NCBI RefSeq assembly: GCF_001939115.1
Contig: NZ_MQTZ01000041.1
Location: forward strand, 1-64,000
DNA length: 64,000 bases
Reading direction: 5' to 3'
Origin: Leptolyngbya sp. 'hensonii'
GTDB taxonomy: Bacteria; Cyanobacteriota; Cyanobacteriia; GCF-001939115
Part shown: one piece after another, positions 8,369 to 16,403 of the stretch
Numbering within the stretch: position 1 is the stretch's first letter
Layout: every line of letters begins with the position of its first letter
Notes under the pieces: model-generated
The model's input: the letters and a program-made list of their open reading frames with translations, nothing else
The model's database searches: none
What the model was told of the DNA's origin: nothing
Program-made: the position numbers and the translations under genes

Positions 8369-9976
8369 ATGATTGTGATTCAAGCACCTTCCTCTGATAG
8401 CCGTTCACCTAAAGTTGCTCGCATTTTGATTGTTGAAGATGAACGCATTATTGCTTTGAATTTAAGGGAAAGCTTGGAAGCTTTGGGCTATGAAGTGCCA
8501 GGTATTGTTGCTTCTGCTGAACAGGCCATTCTGATGGCTGGAGATCTGCAACCTGATCTGGTACTGATGGATATTCAACTCAAAAAACAGATGGATGGCA
8601 TTCAGGCGGCTGACCAGATCTGGAATTCGCTTCAGATCCCTGTGATTTATGTCACAGGACATTCCGATCAGAGCACGCTGGATCGGGCAAAAAGCACCGT
8701 TCCATTTGGATATATTTTGAAACCTATCAGGGAGAAAGAGCTTTATGTTGCGATCGAAACAGCCCTCAAACGCTATGAACGGGAACAACTGCTAGCTACA
8801 GTTCTCCGGGGTATGGGAGATGGGGTCATTGTAACGGACACTCACTATTCTGTGCAGTACCTCAACCAGGCGGCCCAGGTCCTCACAGGCTGGGAGGTAG
8901 AAGAAGCTCGCGATCAGCCATTCACAACTGTATTTCGGTTACTGGACGAACGAACCAGAGAACCTATCCACAATCCCCTAATCGAGGTCGTTGAGCACGG
9001 GGAAACGATATACCTGGAAGATTACTTTTTGTTAGTGAATCGCCATGGAGACACGATCCCAATTCTAGATAGTGCAGCTCCCTGGAAAGACAATCGAGGC
9101 AAGATTCTGGGGGCGATTCTGGTATTTCGGGACGATCACCGTCGGCAGTTGGAAAGCGAGCGCAACCTGGCTCTCGACGAGGCCCAAAGGCTGAGCTTCC
9201 AGGCAGAAGAACTGCATCGCCTGAATCAGTTAAAAGATGATTTCCTCGCCAACGTCTCCCACGAGATGCGCACCCCCCTCACCGATCTCAAACTGGCGAT
9301 TCGCATGTTGGAATTGGTTTTAGATCGACAGGGATTACTGGATGCCCAGGCTTCTCCCGCCTCAGCCTCCATTGTGCGCTATCTCAAAATTGTGAATGAA
9401 GGGTGCAATCGGGAAATGGAACTGGTGAACGACCTCCTGGAAATTCGGGCGATCGATGCCAACGCCTACCCTGTTTCTTTGACTGCAGTTAATTTTCAGG
9501 AATGGCTTCCTGCTCTGGTTGAAAACTTTCAGCTACGCACTGAGGCCGTCCAGCACAGGCTGAACGTCAATGTGCTTCCTGATATCCCTCCTATCCTTTT
9601 GGATCAAACCTGTCTGGCTCGCATTCTGACAGAACTCCTCAACAATGCCTGTAAGTACACCCCAGAGGGTGAACAAATCATTGTTTCTGTCAGAGTTATC
9701 CGGACAGAAGGGGGACAAGGCGGAGAACTGCCCACTCCTGACTGTCTCCAGATCCGCATTAGCAATTCTGGCACCGAAATTCCTGAGTCTGAACAGGCTC
9801 GCATTTTTGAGCCTTTCTATCGGATTCCCGGTAGCGATCGCCGACAACAGGGAGGCTCTGGGTTAGGTCTGGCTCTCCTCAAGAAACTGGTCCAACTGCT
9901 GCAGGGCAAGATTACGGTTACCAGCAGCCAGGGATGGACCAATTTTACGATTACCCTGCCCGTATCACTCCCCTGA
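8369..9976 (+). CDS. Hybrid sensor: REC-PAS-histidine kinase
   Basis: Start chosen at ATG 8369 behind AGGACAACA, giving 535 residues. An N-terminal receiver (RILIVEDERII near residue 14; phospho-acceptor Asp in LVLMDIQL near 69; Lys in GYILKPIREK) is followed by a PAS domain at about 145-265 and a HisKA dimerisation domain with FLANVSHEMRTPL (His near 297). The HATPase domain has the N box LLNNACKYTPE, then IFEPFYRI and GGSGLGLALL. A receiver at the N-terminus lets one kinase phosphorylate another, so this protein probably acts inside a phosphorelay. There is no transmembrane segment, so it is cytoplasmic. No partner regulator lies next to it, and the signal is unknown. Confidence 0.92.
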   Translation: MIVIQAPSSDSRSPKVARILIVEDERIIALNLRESLEALGYEVPGIVASAEQAILMAGDLQPDLVLMDIQLKKQMDGIQAADQIWNSLQIPVIYVTGHSDQSTLDRAKSTVPFGYILKPIREKELYVAIETALKRYEREQLLATVLRGMGDGVIVTDTHYSVQYLNQAAQVLTGWEVEEARDQPFTTVFRLLDERTREPIHNPLIEVVEHGETIYLEDYFLLVNRHGDTIPILDSAAPWKDNRGKILGAILVFRDDHRRQLESERNLALDEAQRLSFQAEELHRLNQLKDDFLANVSHEMRTPLTDLKLAIRMLELVLDRQGLLDAQASPASASIVRYLKIVNEGCNREMELVNDLLEIRAIDANAYPVSLTAVNFQEWLPALVENFQLRTEAVQHRLNVNVLPDIPPILLDQTCLARILTELLNNACKYTPEGEQIIVSVRVIRTEGGQGGELPTPDCLQIRISNSGTEIPESEQARIFEPFYRIPGSDRRQQGGSGLGLALLKKLVQLLQGKITVTSSQGWTNFTITLPVSLP

Positions 9977-9984
9977 ACCAATCG

Positions 9985-10221
9985 CTATCGTTCAAAACCA
10001 ATCTGCCCATGGTTCAGCTTCTCACAGATAAATCTCTGCACAAGGTCTAATTCCTGAAATAAGACTTTTCCATCCGCATGGATAGCAACATTAATTTGCT
10101 GTAACTCGTAAGGCGTCACTTTGCCATCGATCACAGCTTGTTTGATGAGATGCTCTAACTTTTCCAGATCCTCAAGTTCTGCCTGAGTCAGAGGCTGGGC
10201 ATTGGGATGTTCAATTTTCAT
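9985..10221 (-). CDS. Small conserved protein of unknown function
   Basis: A 78-residue soluble, acidic protein (MKIEHPNAQPLTQAELEDLE). Start chosen at ATG 10221 because GGAGGTGGCT lies directly upstream; the ATG at 10251 lacks a site. It is mostly predicted helix, with no recognisable domain, cysteine motif or signal peptide. I recall similar short proteins in other cyanobacteria but cannot name a function. It ends 8 bases from the stop of the histidine kinase on the other strand, with which it probably has no functional link. Confidence 0.7.
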   Translation of the reverse strand: MKIEHPNAQPLTQAELEDLEKLEHLIKQAVIDGKVTPYELQQINVAIHADGKVLFQELDLVQRFICEKLNHGQIGFER

Positions 10222-10382
10222 AGCCACCTCCAAAAATGGGGCCAATCCCATGATCGCCTGTCCCCTATCGGAAGGATGATTTTTTTAGATTTATTTTCTT
10301 AAGGGTATAGGAATACGGAATGTCGGAACCGTAGAGACCGGATGGGTCATGTCTCCATTCCCTATGGCCTATGGGGAAGCGG

Positions 10383-10916
10383 CTAGCTGGAGGGAACGAG
10401 GCGTTTTTGGAGAGCCTCCAGACGCCGTTTAGCCACTCCATTCTGAGGTTCCAGGTTCAACACCTGTTCGTAGGTTTCGATCGCAGAGGGGATCAATTGC
10501 TTCCGTTCATAGGCATGCCCCAGATTATTCAAAGCGGTTACATACTCTGGTTTAATCTTCAAGGCTTCTTTATATTGCCGAATGGCGATATCGTACTGCT
10601 CTTGGGCAAAGTAGGCGAATCCCAGGGCATTGTAGATCGGTGCACTTTCAACGGTCTCTAAAGTAGGAGCTTTAAGTGCCCTTTCAAACTGTTTCACCGC
10701 CTGACTGAACAATTTCTTCTGCAGATAGATTCCACCCAGTTCATAGTATTCCTGAGCTGTTCCCTTTTCCTTTGCTAATTTCCCCTCTAAGCGGGAGAGC
10801 GTTCCTTCAATTTTTCGGGTTTGAATCGCCTGCCGCACGATAAAAAAAGCTGCCGCACTGAGCAAAACTAACAAGAGCGAGAGATAGAGAACCGGTAATG
10901 AGCCACCAATGTCCAT
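10383..10916 (-). CDS. Ycf37-like TPR protein
   Basis: A 177-residue protein with an N-terminal membrane anchor (LPVLYLSLLLVLLSAAAFFIV) followed by about three tetratricopeptide repeats. Clear examples are YYELGGIYLQKKLFSQAVK, YNALGFAYFAQEQYDIAI and ALNNLGHAYERKQLIPSAI. Length and layout match cyanobacterial Ycf37, a thylakoid protein that assists photosystem I assembly. That role is known for the Synechocystis protein and is only inferred here. The gene stands alone, with the short stretch 10917-11046 separating it from the next leftward operon. Confidence 0.7.
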   Translation of the reverse strand: MDIGGSLPVLYLSLLLVLLSAAAFFIVRQAIQTRKIEGTLSRLEGKLAKEKGTAQEYYELGGIYLQKKLFSQAVKQFERALKAPTLETVESAPIYNALGFAYFAQEQYDIAIRQYKEALKIKPEYVTALNNLGHAYERKQLIPSAIETYEQVLNLEPQNGVAKRRLEALQKRLVPSS

Positions 10917-11046
10917 ATCTAAACCTTAGCTGACGCTTATATCTTAAAAACTGCAAAACTTCAACTTCAAACGGGTAAAAAATCTTGTCTTATTTCTTAT
11001 TCAAGCAGGGGAGGGACCTGCATCACTGTTTTAGGAATCTTGAGTT

Positions 11047-11892
11047 TCAACGGTGAACGTTCAGGTTTGAATTCCCCTCCTGCATCACCACGACCGGTAA
11101 CCCCCAGAATTCTGCCCGTTCTTGCAGCCAACCTTCTTTGCGCCAGCGATCGAGGGCTCCATTGACTTGCCGTCGCAGGTCATCATACTGCTTCCCCTTA
11201 GGCATGACAACGCAAAGGGGTTCCGCTGAGAGCAATGTTGGCAAAATTTTGTATTGGGAATACTCTTGAGCCCAACCACTCAGGACCGTGACGTCTCCAG
11301 CAAAGGCAACAGCCTGCCCACCTTGCAACAGTTGGAGAGCGCTAGCGTAGGAGTCTACCCCAATCAATTTGGCCGAGGGCAGAAAATACCGAACTGTATC
11401 GATAGTCGTGGAATTTTTCAGCACAGCGATCGGCTGATTCCTTAAATCTTTCAGGTGCCGAATCGAGTGCCGAGCTGTGATCAGGCCCGTTCCATCAATG
11501 TAGTAGGGGGTGCTAAAACTGACAAGGCGGGCTCGGGGTCCGGTAACCGTCAGCCGAGCAATAACCAAATCGACCCGATCCTCCAGCACAGCCGGTAGAC
11601 GATCGCGATTTAAAACAGGGTGCAGGGTAATCGCATCGTCCCGACCCAAAATTTCCAGCGCCAAGCGACGGGCAATATCAATCTCTAAGCCAGTTAGCTG
11701 ACCGGAAGACGTTCTAAATCCCAGAGGTCGAAGATTGTCCTTCACGGCTACAATCAGGCGCTGCCGTTGCCGGATCGTGGCCAGGTCAGCTGTAAACGCC
11801 GGACGAATGATCAGGGGAAAGATGGTCAGGAGAGAAAGCAAGGTCACAGATAAAATCCGCGCCTGTTTCAATCCTGGCCTTCCCTGTCCCAT
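11047..11892 (-). CDS. Periplasmic solute-binding protein, amino-acid (SBP_bac_3) type
   Basis: Start chosen at ATG 11892, directly at the rplT stop, giving 281 residues. A signal peptide (ILSVTLLSLLTIFPLI, cleavage after AFTA) is followed by RLIVAVKDNLRPLGF, QLTGLEIDIARRLA and DLVIARLTVTGPRARLVSFS, the usual landmarks of glutamine/arginine-type binding proteins. It should bind a small polar solute, probably an amino acid, for an ABC importer. No permease or ATPase gene is adjacent. Its position as the last gene of a ribosomal-protein operon, coupled to rplT, is unusual; it could instead have its own promoter inside rplT. Confidence 0.82.
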   Translation of the reverse strand: MGQGRPGLKQARILSVTLLSLLTIFPLIIRPAFTADLATIRQRQRLIVAVKDNLRPLGFRTSSGQLTGLEIDIARRLALEILGRDDAITLHPVLNRDRLPAVLEDRVDLVIARLTVTGPRARLVSFSTPYYIDGTGLITARHSIRHLKDLRNQPIAVLKNSTTIDTVRYFLPSAKLIGVDSYASALQLLQGGQAVAFAGDVTVLSGWAQEYSQYKILPTLLSAEPLCVVMPKGKQYDDLRRQVNGALDRWRKEGWLQERAEFWGLPVVVMQEGNSNLNVHR

Positions 11893-11893
11893 A

Positions 11894-12247
11894 TCACTTT
11901 GCCTGAGCAGCCAGTTGCACAACCTGGCTGAACCCAGATGGGTCCAGCACTGCCATCTGAGCCAGCATTTTACGATTAATCTGCACATCTACTTTCTTGA
12001 GATTGCCGATCAGCTTGCTGTAGCTCATCCCATAGGGTCGAACAGCGGCATTGATACGGGTAATCCAGAGGCGACGAAAATCTCGCTTGCGCTTACGACG
12101 ATCGCGATAGGCATTCCGCAATGCCTTCATCACCTGCTGGTTAGCAGTTCGGAATAGGGTAGAGTGAGATCCACGAAAACCCTGAGCCAGTTTGAGAATT
12201 TTGTCGCGACGCTTACGAGCGACATTACCGCGCTTTACACGAGTCAT
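11894..12247 (-). CDS. rplT: 50S ribosomal protein L20
   Basis: 117 residues, full length for L20. The start [19 protein letters not shown] and the later [16 protein letters not shown] are the most conserved parts of the family. L20 is an early assembly protein binding 23S rRNA. It follows rpmI by 18 bases, the near-universal rpmI-rplT pairing. In many bacteria infC precedes the pair; here pgsA does. In other bacteria L20 represses its own operon by binding a leader RNA, but no such leader was identified here. Confidence 0.98.
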   Translation of the reverse strand: MTRVKRGNVARKRRDKILKLAQGFRGSHSTLFRTANQQVMKALRNAYRDRRKRKRDFRRLWITRINAAVRPYGMSYSKLIGNLKKVDVQINRKMLAQMAVLDPSGFSQVVQLAAQAK

Positions 12248-12265
12248 AGATTTAACAAATCTGGA

Positions 12266-12463
12266 TTACAAGTAGGGAAGCATGAGACGAACATTTTCTT
12301 CATCCCGCTCATTCACAAGAGCGAAATGGGCCAGACGGTTTTTGCGCGTTGCACCTTTGTGTTGCAACAAGTGATTCCGATTAGTCTGACGGTGGAGGAT
12401 CTTGCCACTGCCAGTCGCTCTAAAGCGCTTGGCGGCAGCCTTGCGAGTCTTCAGTTTAGGCAT
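12266..12463 (-). CDS. rpmI: 50S ribosomal protein L35
   Basis: 65 residues, full length. It begins [20 protein letters not shown] and contains [15 protein letters not shown], both signature stretches of L35. The protein is very basic and is part of the large ribosomal subunit. It is co-directional with pgsA (27 bases upstream) and rplT (18 bases downstream), so the three are probably one transcript. Confidence 0.98.
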   Translation of the reverse strand: MPKLKTRKAAAKRFRATGSGKILHRQTNRNHLLQHKGATRKNRLAHFALVNERDEENVRLMLPYL

Positions 12464-12490
12464 GGATGGGACTCAATTCGACACAGTCTA

Positions 12491-13039
12491 TTATTCTACT
12501 GCCGAATTCGCCTTGAAGGCAACTGAATTAGACTTTTTTTCAGGCCAGAGGTAGATGGCTCCAGAAATTAGGGTTAGGCTCACCGAAACCCAGAAGGCGA
12601 TCAGGGCAGGTTGTTGCCAAAGTTCAGGTAAGGGCGCAATCAGAAGGGAGACGGCCAGGATTTGACTGACTGTCTTGAGTTTCCCCCAGAGATTTGCCCC
12701 CGTGATGGTTTTGCCAGGATTAACCCGCCACCCTGCGATTCCCAGTTCCCTGGCCAGAATCAAAAAGACACCCCAGGCAGGCACCTGCTCCAATTCGACC
12801 AAAGCCAGTAGGGGAGCTAACACCAGCAATTTATCCACTAAAGGATCTAGAAACTTGCCCAGGTCTGTCACCTGATTCCATTGACGGGCCAGATACCCAT
12901 CTAACCAATCTGTGCTGGCTCCGATCGTAAACAGGATCAAGGCTATCCAACGCTGCTGTGAAGTTGGCTGATGCAACACATAGAGCAGAAAAGGCACGAC
13001 AGCCAGACGAGAAACAGTAATCCAGGTTGGAATATTCAT
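12491..13039 (-). CDS. pgsA: CDP-diacylglycerol-glycerol-3-phosphate 3-phosphatidyltransferase
   Basis: A 182-residue membrane enzyme making phosphatidylglycerol phosphate, the precursor of phosphatidylglycerol, an essential thylakoid lipid. The CDP-alcohol phosphatidyltransferase motif D-G-x2-A-R-x8-G-x3-D-x3-D is intact in DGYLARQWNQVTDLGKFLD near residues 47-65. The N-terminus NIPTWITVSRLAVVPFLL is typical of PgsA. It is the first gene of the leftward run with rpmI and rplT. Lipid and ribosome synthesis may thus be co-expressed, though promoters inside the run cannot be excluded. Confidence 0.93.
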   Translation of the reverse strand: MNIPTWITVSRLAVVPFLLYVLHQPTSQQRWIALILFTIGASTDWLDGYLARQWNQVTDLGKFLDPLVDKLLVLAPLLALVELEQVPAWGVFLILARELGIAGWRVNPGKTITGANLWGKLKTVSQILAVSLLIAPLPELWQQPALIAFWVSVSLTLISGAIYLWPEKKSNSVAFKANSAVE

Positions 13040-13165
13040 ATTCCTCAGCCTTCTCTGACACCGACGGAAACTCTGAATCTGATGGATATGCTCCGCTCAG
13101 CTTTTCCACGGTATGACTTCTTCCATTATCCAGTCTTTCGGGTCTGGTCTTGATCGGGCTTCAAT

Positions 13166-13200
13166 AAAAAAAACCGAGAGCGCAACAATGCGCTCTCGGG
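13166..13200 (-). terminator. Rho-independent terminator after the sugar transferase gene
   Basis: CCGAGAGCGC at 13174-13183 pairs with GCGCTCTCGG at 13190-13199 around a 6-base loop. On the minus strand the stem is followed by eight T. It lies about 120 bases past the stop of the leftward gene at 13318. Confidence 0.9.
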
Positions 13201-13317
13201 AAAAAGTTTACTCCACACCTCTCAAGTCTGCCTTAGGAGTGAATTGCAGCCGTCGCTCATGTTAAAGACATCCTCAGATCGAGCAGACGAGGCAAATCCG
13301 CTTTAGACCAGAGCTGA

Positions 13318-14049
13318 CTAGCAAGCTCCTTCTTTCTTTAAGACCACCCAAAAGGTTTTCAGAATCAGACTTAAGTCATAAGCGAGGGACCACTTACGCT
13401 GGTACAGCAGGTCGAGTCGGATAATATCCTCAAAATCCTTAACAGAAGACCGACCGTTAACCTGCCATTCACCAGTGATGCCAGGCTTGACATCGAGACG
13501 CTTCCAGTGATGCTGCTTGTAGCGTAGAACTTCATCAACAGTCGGGGGACGAGTACCCACCAGGCTCATATCTCCCATGAGAACATTCCAGAATTGGGGG
13601 AGTTCATCCAGACTGGTTTTTCTCAGAAAACGGCCAACCCGGGTGATCCTGGGGTCATTGCGATTCTTAAAAATACTGCCTTTAGCTTCGTTATTAACCA
13701 GATGCTTCAGCTGGTCCGCATCTACTACCATGGAACGAAATTTCCAGATCCGGAAGGGGCGACCTTTCAGGCCACAGCGAATCTGACTATACAGAACCGG
13801 TCCAGGATTATCGAGCTGAACCGCGATGGCCAGGGGAATAAAGATCAGAGCAGTAAACGTCAATCCAACCAGGGCACCCACAACATCGACCAGCCGCTTA
13901 AATTTGCTGACGGTCGAAGGGTGAACATTGGCTGGGGAAGCCAGGGACTTGAACTTTAAGCCAGTCAACACGGGAGTTGAGATGGAGATAGGGATAACGG
14001 TTGGGGTGATGTCAGTCGTAATCACGATATTCAACCTGCTCTTCCGCAA
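13318..14049 (-). CDS. Undecaprenyl-phosphate sugar phosphotransferase (bacterial sugar transferase)
   Basis: A 243-residue monotopic phosphoglycosyl transferase that would load the first sugar phosphate onto undecaprenyl phosphate for polysaccharide synthesis. After a variable N-terminus comes the membrane segment KRLVDVVGALVGLTF, then QIRCGLKGRPF, IWKFRSM, the catalytic Asp-Glu pair in KTSLDELPQFWNVL, SLVGTRPPT and KPGITGEWQVNGRS. It is the short form without the multi-helix N-terminal domain of WbaP. No other sugar gene is adjacent, but an export and polymerisation block lies about 22 kb away at 36441-40184 and may use its product (inference). Confidence 0.92.
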   Translation of the reverse strand: MRKSRLNIVITTDITPTVIPISISTPVLTGLKFKSLASPANVHPSTVSKFKRLVDVVGALVGLTFTALIFIPLAIAVQLDNPGPVLYSQIRCGLKGRPFRIWKFRSMVVDADQLKHLVNNEAKGSIFKNRNDPRITRVGRFLRKTSLDELPQFWNVLMGDMSLVGTRPPTVDEVLRYKQHHWKRLDVKPGITGEWQVNGRSSVKDFEDIIRLDLLYQRKWSLAYDLSLILKTFWVVLKKEGAC

Positions 14050-14438
14050 ACGAGGTGTGTCTTGAGGAAATACTACGAGGTCTTGATTGAGGTTGGGTAG
14101 TAAAAATACAGAGATTTGTCCAATCTTTGAAGTAGAGGATTGTTTTGTGAAATTCTCATAAGGATGGCGTAGATAACGCAGCGCAAGCTGTCCATATCAC
14201 TTTTGCCCCAGAAACAAGGATTTATCGCACCCCTTCTACCTGAAACAGACAGGAACATACTTCTCAGGAATATTTCGTAAGGAGTCTGGGGCCGCAACGG
14301 GAGGACTCTAACCCTGGATGATGAATCATCCTCATCACAGCTTTGTGAAGATTGTGAGAAGCAAGATGCGACCTACCCCAAGGGCGACGCAAAACCTGGA
14401 TCGATGCAGGCATATCCATTTTATCTCTAAAGAGAGAA
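14050..14438. other. Intergenic stretch without a recognised feature
   Basis: 389 bases between the sugar transferase start and the end of the Hsp70-like frame. It holds the promoter region of the transferase. A short perfect stem, GGATGAT/ATCATCC at 14317-14332, has no T tract. Nothing here resembles a tRNA or a coding gene. Confidence 0.4.
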
Positions 14439-16403
14439 TCACCTGGAAAGCTCCTGGAAATTGATCGCAAATGGTTCTTCCAATTTCTGTTGTGCACTGG
14501 CAAGAATGCGCCCCAGATAACGCTGTAGCCGACTACTCTGAACTGGATTTGGCCGATAGAGTGAATGGCCTGCTTGAAAGACTTCTTTATAAAAGAGTGG
14601 TTCTGCAAGGAGAGCCTGATAGTCTGGATTGTGCTGGGACTGGGTAGTCAACAGAACCCTATCCCGCTGGGTAGGAACGAGTCCTGGCGGGAGATGTCCT
14701 TCCAGGAGAGCCAGGATGTGGGTCTGGCAGGCCTGGGTGTTAATCCCTCGCCGCTCCAAACGTTGCATCACGCCCCCCAGGGATGAGGGCTGTTCTGGAA
14801 AGGTGCGGAGCAACTCTAGAAGAAGAAAATAATCGCCATATTGCTGGCGGGGCAAATCAAGTACCTGGGAATAAAACGGCAGCAGGGCCAGACCGTAAGC
14901 AATTCGGCTACAAGCTGAGACTCCTAAAGGCTGCAGCGGATAAGTATCCTGAATAATCACAGCATTGGGTAACTTCTGGCGTAGCCATCGGGTTAGCACG
15001 GCCAGAGAGGCAGTTCCACCTGTACATACCACCTGCTTGATAGCCTGGGCTTCAAAATTAGCCTGACTTAACAGAGTATTAAGCTCTCGATTGAGGCGCT
15101 GGACAAAAGGGAGCAGAATTTGACTTTCATATTGCCGTCGAGTGATCGTCCAGCGATCGCTCCCCCATTCCATGGTCAAGCGTTCCTGATGCTGCAACAC
15201 CAGTTTCAGATGTCGGGCCATGTCTAGCAGATACTGTCCAGTTCCTGAGCTGCGTAAGTGCTGTTGTAGCCGGGATCGGCCTTCGGGGTCTGCTTCTACT
15301 GGTAGGGGCAAAGTCAGTCCTTTGAGATCAAAATCCAACTGCAAATCTCCGACACCATTATGAAGAACTGATGAAGTTTGAACCCAAGAAGGGCGGGGAA
15401 GGGGTGACTCCTGCGGTTCCAACTGTCCCAACGAAGAAACCTCTCCAGATCTGGACTTAGCCAAATGGGGTGCTAAGAGCTGGCAAACAATATCCTGGTC
15501 AATGCCACCACCGGCATAGGCAAAGCTGCGCATGGTGAAATTTTTGTAAGTCAGGAGTTGCAGGTCCTGGGGAATATCTACTGCTGCCAGTTCCGTTGCA
15601 GTGGCTCCCATGCTGAGCACCAGCGTTTTCCCCTTCCAGACCAAATTTGTTTCTTGCTCCCCCTTAATTCGAATATCCCCACGCTCTCCCGCTTGTCGCA
15701 GCCCCGATAACAGGGCTGCAATAGGTTCCTCAATAAAGAAAATCAGATCGGGAGAGGGGACGAGTCCTGCCCCCAAAACAGCTTCTCGCACATTGAAACT
15801 GTAGGTGTCGGGCCAATTGACGGGATACCCAATAATGACCCCTGCGAGCTGGTCGATCGCAGCAGAAAAAGTGCTGGGATCAATTCCTGTGGCGGCACAA
15901 GCTAGTGTTCCATAGCCCACCTGCTCCCCTACAGTCTCGTCCATCTGACGGCCCTCGGCACTGCCTACTGTCAGGGTGGTCAACAGAAGTTGCAGCGCCT
16001 GTTGAATTGCAATCAGGGAAATCTCCTGCTGCTCCGTCCACTGGATCATGGGTTCCCAGTTTGGCTTTTGAATCGAGATAGAGGGAATCCCCACTTTGAG
16101 GTAGGGTTTAAAGTTTTGCAACAAGATCCCAGGAGCCGCTGCTGCTTCTGTGACAGAGGCTGGTAAGCGAAAACAGCGTTCAGGTTCGGCACTGGTCGTT
16201 TCATACCAGTAAATCGGATGGAGCTTACCCGTCAGATAATTCAGGAGTACTGCCGAACATCCTGTCGTCCCGACATCAATACCCAGATACCAGATTGGTG
16301 TGTCATGGATAGACTGGCTCAGAATCGCAGGAGGACGATTACTGGCTACTATCTTCCCGAAGGATTGTGAATCTGAAATATGAAGATCTGGCTCGATTAG
16401 ATT
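14439..16403 (-). CDS. Hsp70-like (DnaK-family) protein lacking its own start codon; probable -1 frameshift product with the upstream gene
   Basis: The frame encodes about 654 residues with an Hsp70/actin ATPase fold: phosphate-1 motif YLGIDVGTTGCSAVLL near 16285 and phosphate-2 motif VVCTGGTASLAVLTRWL. From the point where the frame opens (near 16460) down to 16125, I read no ATG, GTG or TTG. The first possible start, TTG 16124, lies after the phosphate-1 motif and would delete it. The upstream 936-residue gene reaches A10 (16402-16411) in codons AAA AAA AAA ATC TAA. A -1 slip there joins VKKK to NLIEPDLHIS and this protein. Programmed frameshifting, transcriptional slippage, or one missing A in the sequence would all give one fused polypeptide. 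A classical DnaK substrate domain is not evident. Confidence 0.75.
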   Translation of the reverse strand, partial: NLIEPDLHISDSQSFGKIVASNRPPAILSQSIHDTPIWYLGIDVGTTGCSAVLLNYLTGKLHPIYWYETTSAEPERCFRLPASVTEAAAAPGILLQNFKPYLKVGIPSISIQKPNWEPMIQWTEQQEISLIAIQQALQLLLTTLTVGSAEGRQMDETVGEQVGYGTLACAATGIDPSTFSAAIDQLAGVIIGYPVNWPDTYSFNVREAVLGAGLVPSPDLIFFIEEPIAALLSGLRQAGERGDIRIKGEQETNLVWKGKTLVLSMGATATELAAVDIPQDLQLLTYKNFTMRSFAYAGGGIDQDIVCQLLAPHLAKSRSGEVSSLGQLEPQESPLPRPSWVQTSSVLHNGVGDLQLDFDLKGLTLPLPVEADPEGRSRLQQHLRSSGTGQYLLDMARHLKLVLQHQERLTMEWGSDRWTITRRQYESQILLPFVQRLNRELNTLLSQANFEAQAIKQVVCTGGTASLAVLTRWLRQKLPNAVIIQDTYPLQPLGVSACSRIAYGLALLPFYSQVLDLPRQQYGDYFLLLELLRTFPEQPSSLGGVMQRLERRGINTQACQTHILALLEGHLPPGLVPTQRDRVLLTTQSQHNPDYQALLAEPLFYKEVFQAGHSLYRPNPVQSSRLQRYLGRILASAQQKLEEPFAINFQELSR

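Noticed and set aside
14264-14340. tRNA-like string GGTTAGAGTCC on the minus strand
   Set aside because: No matching acceptor, D or anticodon arms could be formed.
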